A stretch of DNA of 25,825 nt, taken from the NCBI GenBank assembly GCA_937951975.1, contig CALGAJ010000209.1, positions 1 through 25,825 on the forward strand, given 5' to 3'. This document shows positions 7,316-13,130 of the stretch, one piece after another (the stretch's first letter is position 1; each line of letters begins with the position of its first letter). Source of the DNA: an uncultured Desulfotignum sp. (GTDB taxonomy: Bacteria; Desulfobacterota; Desulfobacteria; Desulfobacterales; Desulfobacteraceae). The notes under the pieces were generated by a model. That model had not been told where the DNA came from. It worked only from the letters and a program-made list of their open reading frames with translations, and made no database searches. Both the position numbers and the translations under genes were made by a program.

Positions 7316-8119
7316 ATGAATGATTTTTTACACAGCCTGCGGAATGGACAGGCGGATAAACAACGTACACCCAAAACACGTAAAAACTATGACAATACCT
7401 ATCAATACAACACGGCGCCCAGATATCATTCCTACAACAATGGATATCAACACCCCAGAACCCCCAATATCAAGCGCCAGCCTGTTCCCCCCGGCCCCAT
7501 GGGAAACCAGTTGCCGCCGGAAGATCCGGGCATCACTCTGCTTGCAGATGCCATTGAGAACCTGACGCACCACGTTGAAATTCTGATAAAAAATCAGGAA
7601 TATATGTCAAGTATTCAGGAACGGACCGCAGATATGATCGAACGTCAGGCCTTTGCCATTGAGCATATCGTCAGTCACCTGCGGATGGACCGGGACCTGC
7701 TGCATGAACCGGATACCGCTTTGGAGGATCATTATGACGCCATGCCGGAAACTGAACAAACACAGGCCATGCCCCCGGAGCAATCTTCAGCTTCCATGCC
7801 GGGCGAATCAATCACCCGGCCGTCTTCATTTTCTGATCCGATTGCAGCACCCGCCCATGATACGAAAGTGAAAACCAAACGCCGGGTGATCCGGAAACGC
7901 AAAAAAAACAATCCTGAAAGACAGGCAGCTCCCGCCGGCGCAGACACTGCTGCGCTGATTCCCCGGGAGGAAGTCTTGAACATTATCCATACCATGAGAA
8001 ATCAAGGGGCCACCTATGATCAAATCGCCAAACATCTGGTGGATTTAGGACAGCCCACGTTTTCAGGTCGCGGTGAATGGCATGCTCAGACCATTCACCG
8101 GTTGTGCAGCAAAAAATAA
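7316..8119 (+). CDS. Hypothetical protein with recombinase-like C-terminal helix-turn-helix
   Basis: A 267-residue protein I do not recognise as a named family. Layout: residues 1-70 low complexity, rich in Tyr, Asn, Gln and Pro (NYDNTYQYNTAPRYHSYNNG) and probably disordered; 72-125 a helical or coiled-coil stretch (LLADAIENLTHHVEILIKNQ onward); 135-185 an acidic/Pro-Met linker; 185-200 a basic patch KTKRRVIRKRKKNN; 215-267 a domain EVLNIIHTMRNQGATYDQIA continuing KHLVDLGQPTFSGRGEW. That last part matches the HTH in the Recombinase domain of large serine recombinases (R-x-x-G-x-S/T-x-x-x-I-A-x-x-L-x-x-x-G), but no catalytic domain is present. Inference: a DNA-binding protein using an oligomerising coiled coil. 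AAGGAG is 12 nt from this ATG; a nearer ATG at 7307 opens the frame ATG-AAT-TAA, so 7316 is the usable start. It has its own promoter with an operator-like palindrome. Confidence 0.8.
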   Translation: MNDFLHSLRNGQADKQRTPKTRKNYDNTYQYNTAPRYHSYNNGYQHPRTPNIKRQPVPPGPMGNQLPPEDPGITLLADAIENLTHHVEILIKNQEYMSSIQERTADMIERQAFAIEHIVSHLRMDRDLLHEPDTALEDHYDAMPETEQTQAMPPEQSSASMPGESITRPSSFSDPIAAPAHDTKVKTKRRVIRKRKKNNPERQAAPAGADTAALIPREEVLNIIHTMRNQGATYDQIAKHLVDLGQPTFSGRGEWHAQTIHRLCSKK

Positions 8120-8133
8120 TAATTTTTGTTCAC

Positions 8134-8190
8134 GCTCAAGCCGTATGGCAGAAGACGGTGATGCGGTCTTCAACGGCTTACGGCTTGAGC
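8134..8190 (-). terminator. Large two-part hairpin ending the his-engB-era-HNH operon
   Basis: Perfect 12-bp outer arms GCTCAAGCCGTA (8134-8145) and TACGGCTTGAGC (8179-8190) enclose a 6-bp inner stem, GAAGAC (8151-8156) with GTCTTC (8166-8171). Read on the minus strand the hairpin is followed after 7-9 nt by an A/T-rich run with TTATTATTTTTT. The HNH stop codon lies in the first arm. On the plus strand no T-run follows, so it should mainly terminate or protect the minus-strand transcript. Confidence 0.55.
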
Positions 8191-8468
8191 CGGTCCAGAT
8201 ATACATCCCATTCCCAGGGCAGCATCTGCTGTTTTCGGGAATTACAATCTTTACAACAGGGCACCAGATTGAATTTTTCCGACCGCCCGCCCCGGACCAG
8301 TGGAATCAAATGGTCCATTGTCAACTCTGCCGGCCGAAATTTTCGTTTGCAATAATGACAGATACCGTTGGCACGTTTACGTTTCCACCACTGACTGTTT
8401 CTGAGTTCTCTGGCTTTGGCCCGTTCTTTTTTCAACAGAGCGTCATCCATGAAAAAATCCGGTTCCAT
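8178..8468 (-). CDS. Small HNH endonuclease-like protein
   Basis: A 96-residue protein that is mostly one HNH zinc-binding domain: CHYCKRKF (first Cys pair), the catalytic LTMDHLIPLVRGG with Asp-His, FNLVPCCKDCNSRKQ (Asn and the second Cys pair). The N-terminal 30 residues are a charged helix (LLKKERAKARELRNSQWWKR) and the end is PWEWDVYLDRLKP. HNH domains of this McrA-like type cut DNA, but many small chromosomal ones have no known target. It starts 8 bp after the era stop, with GAGG 6-7 nt before the ATG, so it is the last gene of the his-era operon. No methylase or phage gene is nearby, so a housekeeping or nucleic-acid repair role is as likely as restriction. Confidence 0.85.
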   Translation of the reverse strand: MEPDFFMDDALLKKERAKARELRNSQWWKRKRANGICHYCKRKFRPAELTMDHLIPLVRGGRSEKFNLVPCCKDCNSRKQQMLPWEWDVYLDRLKP

Positions 8469-8476
8469 TTTTTACC

Positions 8477-9361
8477 TCAATACCCGAATTCGCTGAGTAT
8501 CCGCTGATTGCTCACCCAGTCTTTGGTAACCTTCACAAACAGCTTGAGCAGCACTTTTTTCCCCAGCATTTTTTCTATATCCTTCCTGGCCCGGGTGCCG
8601 ATGGCGGACAGCATGGCGCCTTTTTTCCCGATAATGATCCCTTTTTGGGAATCGCGTATCACATGGATGCTGGCATGAATCACAATGCAGTTTTTCTCCA
8701 CGTCAAAATCATCCACGGTCACAGCGGATGAATAAGGGATTTCCATGCCGGTGAGCCGGAATACCTTTTCCCGGATAATCTCTTTGACCAGAAACTTTTC
8801 CGTGACATCGGTAAAAGTGTCTTCCGGAAACAGCCGGGGACCTTGGGGAAGATGGTTTTCCACTTCATCCATCAACCGGTCCACCTGAATGTTCTGCCGG
8901 GCGGATATGGGAACCACTGCCGCAAATTCAAACACCGGAGCCAGGGCGTTCGCCCGTTCAAACACGGTTTGTTTTCCCGCCAGATCAATTTTGTTCAAAA
9001 CCAGAATCACCTGTTTTCCAGCCTGCTTGAGCCGGGTGACAATCATATTTTCCGCGGCATGATTACACGAGGCCGCATCCACCATAAACAATACCAGATC
9101 CACATCTTCCAGGGCCTGCAGCGCCTGATCCACGATCCGCTGGTTGAGCAGGGTACCGCTTTTGTGGATGCCCGGAGTATCCACAAACACTATCTGGGAT
9201 CCGGGACGGTTCACAATACCCAGAATCCGGTCCCGGGTGGTCTGGGGTTTTTTGGAAGTGATGGAAATTTTCTGCCCCAGCACCTGATTCAACAATGTGG
9301 ATTTTCCGGCATTGGGCGCACCGATAATGGCGGCAAAACCGGATCGGAATTCTTTTGGCAT
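8477..9361 (-). CDS. era: GTPase Era
   Basis: A 294-residue essential GTPase that binds the 3' end of 16S rRNA and assists 30S assembly. G1 GAPNAGKS (14-21), G2 region KKPQTTRDRI, G3 DTPG (61-64), G4 NKID (123-126) and G5 PISARQ; then the C-terminal KH domain with GxxG loop GKKG (245-248) and VKVTKDWVSNQ. Length is normal. Its ATG overlaps the engB stop by one base (TGATG), so translation is coupled. In many bacteria era sits next to rnc; here rnc is about 7 kb away as part of a fusion gene, and era is instead last but one in a his-aminotransferase-engB operon. Confidence 0.97.
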   Translation of the reverse strand: MPKEFRSGFAAIIGAPNAGKSTLLNQVLGQKISITSKKPQTTRDRILGIVNRPGSQIVFVDTPGIHKSGTLLNQRIVDQALQALEDVDLVLFMVDAASCNHAAENMIVTRLKQAGKQVILVLNKIDLAGKQTVFERANALAPVFEFAAVVPISARQNIQVDRLMDEVENHLPQGPRLFPEDTFTDVTEKFLVKEIIREKVFRLTGMEIPYSSAVTVDDFDVEKNCIVIHASIHVIRDSQKGIIIGKKGAMLSAIGTRARKDIEKMLGKKVLLKLFVKVTKDWVSNQRILSEFGY

Positions 9362-9972
9362 CAGTCTGTCTCCTCTTCACCGCCCTCATACCATGTGATC
9401 AAATTTTTGATTTCATCCAGTATGGTTTCCCGGCCCATCCGGGTTTTGGCGGAAAACAGGATCACTTCGCTACTGTTTCTGTTCATCTGAGAACTGATGG
9501 CAGCCGCCCGTTTCTGCTGCTGGGTTTTGGACAGTTTATCCGCTTTGGTGAGCACCACCAGAAACGGCATATCATGGGATATCAGCCATTGGGCCAGATC
9601 ATGTTCTTCTTCCCGGGGGTCCCGTCGGATATCGATGATCAGCACCAGACCCAGCAGATTGGGACGATGGGTCAGATAGGCTTCCACCATGGGCTGCCAG
9701 GCGGCCCGGATTTTCTTGGATACCTTGGCATATCCGTATCCGGGCAGGTCCACGAAAGACACGGCATCATTGACCAGAAAAAAATTGATCAACTGGGTGC
9801 ATCCGGGCCGGGAACTGGTCTTTACCAGATCTTTCCGCTGGATCAGGGTGTTGATCATGGAGCTTTTCCCCACATTGGACCGTCCGGCAAAGGCGATTTC
9901 CGGTACCGGGTCATCCGGATCCTGTTCCGGCTTGACCGCATTTTTCACGAACCGGACATCACGGATCTTCAT
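9361..9972 (-). CDS. engB: Ribosome biogenesis GTPase YsxC/EngB (YihA)
   Basis: A 203-residue TRAFAC GTPase needed for late 50S assembly. G1 GRSNVGKSS (30-38), G2 region SRPGCTQLINFF, G3 DLPGYGYAKV, G4 TKAD, G5 SAKTRMG. The N terminus VRFVKNAVKPEQDPDDPVPE is typical. ATG overlaps the aminotransferase stop by four bases (ATGA), and its own stop overlaps the era start, so three genes are translated as a coupled block. Grouping two ribosome-assembly GTPases suggests coordinated dosage with ribosome synthesis. Confidence 0.97.
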   Translation of the reverse strand: MKIRDVRFVKNAVKPEQDPDDPVPEIAFAGRSNVGKSSMINTLIQRKDLVKTSSRPGCTQLINFFLVNDAVSFVDLPGYGYAKVSKKIRAAWQPMVEAYLTHRPNLLGLVLIIDIRRDPREEEHDLAQWLISHDMPFLVVLTKADKLSKTQQQKRAAAISSQMNRNSSEVILFSAKTRMGRETILDEIKNLITWYEGGEEETD

Positions 9973-11126
9973 GACACCGCCGCAAGATACCCGGCCATAC
10001 GATCCATACCTTTTATCAGGTTTTCCAGGGAGTTGGCATAGGAAAATCTGAGATACCCTTCTCCGTTGGCCCCGAAATCGACGCCCGGTGTCACGCCGAT
10101 GTGCGCCTTTTCCAGAATGTCAAAAGCCAGGGCATAGGAATCCAGGGAAATATGCTTCACGTTCACAAAAATATAAAACGCGCCCGTGGGCGGCACTTTG
10201 ACCGCAAGCCCCATGTCATCGAGCCGTTCAAGCATGTACAGGCGCCGCCGGTTATACGTCTCTTTCATCTGTTGTGTGTCCGTGCGGGCCTCTTTAAGGG
10301 CGGCCACACCGGCCAGCTGGGTCACGGAATTGGCACAGATGAAAAAATTCTGCTGAAGCACCTGCAACGCCCGGACAAATGCGGGCGGCGCGATCAGGTA
10401 TCCCAGGCGCAGGCCGGTCATGGCAAACAGTTTGGAAAATCCATTGAGCACAAACGCATTGGACGTATACTCCAGGATGGAATGCTCTTTACCTTCGTAG
10501 ACCAGTCCATGGTAGATTTCATCGGAAATGATATACAGCCCATGTTTTTCAGCAATGGCCACAATTTCTTTCATCCGGTCTTCAGGAATCACATTCCCGG
10601 TGGGATTGGAAGGCGAATTGATAAAAATTGCCTTGGTTTTCGGCGTGATCTTTGCCTCAATCGCCTGGGGGGTGAACACGAACCCCTCATCCTCAAATAC
10701 CTTGACAAATACGGGCACTCCCTGAACATAATGAATGAAATTGGCATAACAGGCATAATGGGGATCAGACACAATCACTTCATCGCCGGGGTTCACCAGG
10801 GCTGAAAACAGCAGCAGCATGGCCGGCGATGTGCCGGAGGTCACCAGGATCTGTCCCGGGTCCACGGATGTGCCGTAGGTCTCTTTGTGATACTGGGCAA
10901 TGGCTTCCCGGAGCCGGATATCTCCCAGACTGTGGGTATAGCTGGTGGCATGACAGTCCAGGGCCGCCCGGGTCGCCCGGTTCACACATTCAGGCACATC
11001 AAAATCCGGTTCACCGATCTCCATGTGGATCACATCGATTCCGGCCGCCTCCATCTGATGGATCTTTTCCATCACGTCCATGACGATGAACGGTTTGATC
11101 TGTTCACACCGTGTGGCAGGCTTCAT
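9969..11126 (-). CDS. PLP-dependent aminotransferase, class I/II (AspC-like)
   Basis: A 385-residue fold-type I aminotransferase. Visible: N-terminal IGEPDFDVPE, SYTHSLGDIRLREAIA (substrate-binding region), ILVTSGTSPAM (PLP phosphate loop), INSPSNPTGNV (171-179), SDEIYHGLVY with the pyridine-nitrogen aspartate D202, NGFSKLFAMTGLRLGY with the Schiff-base lysine K232, and the C-terminal FSYANSLENL with its Arg. This pattern fits the subgroup of aspartate/aromatic aminotransferases. It lacks a clear HisC signature, though the hisI-hisG neighbours allow a side role in amino acid synthesis. ATG is one base after the hisG stop (TAA-C-ATG) and the stop overlaps engB, so it lies inside the operon. 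Confidence 0.93.
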   Translation of the reverse strand: MKPATRCEQIKPFIVMDVMEKIHQMEAAGIDVIHMEIGEPDFDVPECVNRATRAALDCHATSYTHSLGDIRLREAIAQYHKETYGTSVDPGQILVTSGTSPAMLLLFSALVNPGDEVIVSDPHYACYANFIHYVQGVPVFVKVFEDEGFVFTPQAIEAKITPKTKAIFINSPSNPTGNVIPEDRMKEIVAIAEKHGLYIISDEIYHGLVYEGKEHSILEYTSNAFVLNGFSKLFAMTGLRLGYLIAPPAFVRALQVLQQNFFICANSVTQLAGVAALKEARTDTQQMKETYNRRRLYMLERLDDMGLAVKVPPTGAFYIFVNVKHISLDSYALAFDILEKAHIGVTPGVDFGANGEGYLRFSYANSLENLIKGMDRMAGYLAAVS

Positions 11127-11127
11127 G

Positions 11128-12003
11128 TTACAACACCTTGTTCAAAGGATATTCAATTATACCTTCAGCCCCCTGTTTAAGCAGCTTGGGGATCAGGTCC
11201 CGGACATACCGGGTATCGATAATGCTTTCCACTGAAAACCAGTCGGACTGATACAGGGAGGCAATCGTAGGCGCATTCAGACTGGGAAGCAGGGATACGA
11301 TTTCAGCGATTTTCTTTTCCGGCACATTCATTTTGATGCCCACCATCCGGTCCGCCACCAGAGCTCCCTGAAGCAATAGAGCGATCTGCTCAATTTTTTC
11401 TTTTTTGGCGGGATTCTGCCAGGCCTTTTTGTTGGCAATCAGCTGAGTGTTGGTTGCCATGACCTCATGGATCACCCGCAGGTTATGGGCCCGGATCGTA
11501 CTTTCGGTTTCGGTGATTTCCACAATGGCATCGGCCAGGCCGGACACGATTTTGGCTTCTGTGGCCCCCCAGGAAAATTTCACGGTGACATTGATGCTCT
11601 GTTCCTTGAAAAACCGCTGGGTAAACTTCACCAACTCCGTGGAAATGGTTGCACCTTCCAGGTCAGCCAGGGTTTTGACCGACGAATCATTGGCCACGGC
11701 CACCACCCACCTTGCCGGCCGGGCGCTGACCTTGGAATAAACCAGATCCGTCACCACATGGACATCGGATTCATGTTCCGCCACCCAGTCCAGACCGGTC
11801 AGTCCGGCATCGATGACACCGGTTTCCACATTGATGGACATCTCCTGGGCCCGGCACAGAGCACACTCGATGGTGTCGTCATCGATATCGGGAAAATAGC
11901 TTCTGCCTTCCACATTAATTTTCCATCCGGACCGCCGGAACAGGTCAATGGTCGCATTTTGCAGGCTTCCCTTGGGGATGCCCAGTTTCAGTATTTTTTC
12001 CAT
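11128..12003 (-). CDS. hisG: ATP phosphoribosyltransferase, long form
   Basis: The first enzyme of histidine synthesis: ATP plus PRPP give phosphoribosyl-ATP. The 291-residue length and the C-terminal ACT-like domain (about 215-291, with NVPEKKIAEIVSLLPSLNAP) mark the long, homohexameric, self-regulated form that does not need HisZ. Other marks: LGIPKGSLQNAT at the start, GVIDAGLTGLDWV, and DAIVEITETESTIRAHNL, the PRPP-binding region (family D-x-I-V-D/E-x-x-x-T/S-G/E-x-T-L). Feedback inhibition by histidine is expected from the regulatory domain. The ATG overlaps the hisI stop by one base (TAATG). Confidence 0.96.
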   Translation of the reverse strand: MEKILKLGIPKGSLQNATIDLFRRSGWKINVEGRSYFPDIDDDTIECALCRAQEMSINVETGVIDAGLTGLDWVAEHESDVHVVTDLVYSKVSARPARWVVAVANDSSVKTLADLEGATISTELVKFTQRFFKEQSINVTVKFSWGATEAKIVSGLADAIVEITETESTIRAHNLRVIHEVMATNTQLIANKKAWQNPAKKEKIEQIALLLQGALVADRMVGIKMNVPEKKIAEIVSLLPSLNAPTIASLYQSDWFSVESIIDTRYVRDLIPKLLKQGAEGIIEYPLNKVL

Positions 12004-12380
12004 TATTTGTTATATACCTTTTCGGGATCAAACACTTGATCTTCAACAATTTCAAGTTCATTGCCGGCCACTACACGGAAAAAACAGCTTTTATACCCTT
12101 TATGACATGCTGCGCCGCCTGCCTGTTCCACTTTGAGCACCAGGGTGTCCATATCACAATCCACCCGGATCTCTTTCACATGCTGTACATGGCCGGATGT
12201 CTCTCCCTTGGTCCATATTTTTTTGCGGGAACGGCTGTAATATGTGGCTTTTTTCATTTTCAGAGTCTGCTCAAACGCCGCCTGATTCATATAGGCCAGC
12301 ATCAGCACCTCACCGGTTTGTATATCCTGGGCAATGACAGGAATCAGTCCTCCGGATTTCTCAAAATCGAGCTGGATCAT
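12003..12380 (-). CDS. hisI: Phosphoribosyl-AMP cyclohydrolase (monofunctional HisI)
   Basis: A 125-residue zinc and magnesium enzyme that opens the adenine ring of phosphoribosyl-AMP, step three of histidine synthesis. Marks: TYYSRSRKKIWTKGETSGH, VKEIRVDCDMDTL (metal-binding D74, C75, D76, D78), then GGAACHKGYKSCFFR with Cys92 and Cys99. There is no HisE domain, so phosphoribosyl-ATP pyrophosphatase must be encoded elsewhere. First gene of the six-gene minus-strand operon; a strong promoter lies about 45 bp upstream. No clear ribosome site before ATG 12380 (only ACGGT). Confidence 0.96.
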   Translation of the reverse strand: MIQLDFEKSGGLIPVIAQDIQTGEVLMLAYMNQAAFEQTLKMKKATYYSRSRKKIWTKGETSGHVQHVKEIRVDCDMDTLVLKVEQAGGAACHKGYKSCFFRVVAGNELEIVEDQVFDPEKVYNK

Positions 12381-12426
12381 AGTACCGTGTTAATTATCCC
12401 TTTTTATTCATGTTTTAAAACTTGTA

Positions 12427-12455
12427 TTATTAACCAAAACCCGATATAAAGTCAA
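12427..12455 (-). promoter_or_regulatory. Sigma70 promoter of the hisI-hisG-...-HNH operon
   Basis: On the minus strand TTGACT (12455-12450), 17 bp, TAATAA (12432-12427). The predicted start leaves a leader of only about 40 nt, too short for a classical histidine attenuator, and no His-codon run is present. Confidence 0.55.
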
Positions 12456-12503
12456 TTTATAAAACCCTTAAATCTGAAGATTCCATTGCCGCATCAATTC
12501 CTA

Positions 12504-12512
12504 CCCCCCCCC
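12504..12512. repeat. Run of nine C between divergent promoters
   Basis: Nine consecutive C, followed at once by an ATATATAT tract, about 30 bp upstream of the -35 of the lipoprotein promoter and 50 bp upstream of the his promoter. Homopolymers of this length change length by slippage and can alter promoter activity; whether this one does is unknown. Confidence 0.8.
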
Positions 12513-12542
12513 ACATATATATTTCATGACACACGGCCCCTG

Positions 12543-12571
12543 TTGATATTGTCTTTAAAAACCGGTATGAT
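12543..12571 (+). promoter_or_regulatory. Sigma70 promoter of the lipoprotein gene
   Basis: TTGATA (12543-12548), 17 bp, TATGAT (12566-12571): close to consensus with optimal spacing. The leader would be about 27 nt, ending in AAAGGAG 7 nt before the ATG. Confidence 0.6.
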
Positions 12572-12604
12572 TGATTTTTTGTAACAGTTTAAAGGAGAAA
12601 AAAA

Positions 12605-13012
12605 ATGAGGGTCTTTCATATCCTTTGTGTGTTTTTCATGGGCTTTTTTGTTATTCTTTCCGGATGCACGACAATAGGTATCGGCACACAGGGCCCGGGA
12701 CGAACTCAATATCACAGATCCGGCCCTCCCCCCCATGCCCCTGCCCATGGATACCGGCACAAGAATCACGACGGTCATGAACTTGAATATAATTCAAAAC
12801 TCGGCGTGTACGTTGTGGCCGGAATGCCGGAAATCTATTTCGGCAACAATCTGTATATCCGCCTGTCATCAGACGACAGATGGCAGGTTTCCAGCACACT
12901 GAACAGAGGTTGGCGCCCGGCAGGTCAGGGAGATGTGCCTTATCAGCTCAGATTCCATCATGAAAAAAATAAACATCAGGCTCCGGAAAAACACAAAAAA
13001 AAGAAAAACTAA
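12605..13012 (+). CDS. Small lipoprotein, function unknown
   Basis: A 135-residue exported protein. Signal peptide MRVFHILCVFFMGFFVIL followed by the lipobox LSGC, with lipidation expected at Cys21; the next residues (Thr, Thr) do not hold it in the inner membrane by the +2 Asp rule, so outer-membrane location is likely. After a Gly/Pro/His-rich linker (residues 28-60) there is a short beta-rich domain (VYVVAGMPEIYFGNNLYIRL, DDRWQVSSTLNRGWRP). The tail is very basic and His-rich (HHEKNKHQAPEKHKKKKN), suggesting contact with an acidic surface or metal. I do not recognise the family. It has its own promoter and lies 118 bp before the penicillin-binding protein gene, so a cell-envelope role is plausible but unproven. 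Confidence 0.8.
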   Translation: MRVFHILCVFFMGFFVILSGCTTIGIGTQGPGRTQYHRSGPPPHAPAHGYRHKNHDGHELEYNSKLGVYVVAGMPEIYFGNNLYIRLSSDDRWQVSSTLNRGWRPAGQGDVPYQLRFHHEKNKHQAPEKHKKKKN

Positions 13013-13130
13013 CGCTGATATTTGACTTTTCAGACAAACGCCTTTTGGAAAGACAGTTTAGCTGATTGTTCTAAAACAACTAATTTGATAACCAACTGAA
13101 ACACTCATATCTATTGATCTTTGAATAACT

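Noticed and set aside
8843..10041. Long plus-strand frames opposite era and engB, about 215 and 228 codons
   Set aside because: They lie opposite unmistakable GTPase genes, show no domain motif, and have odd composition.
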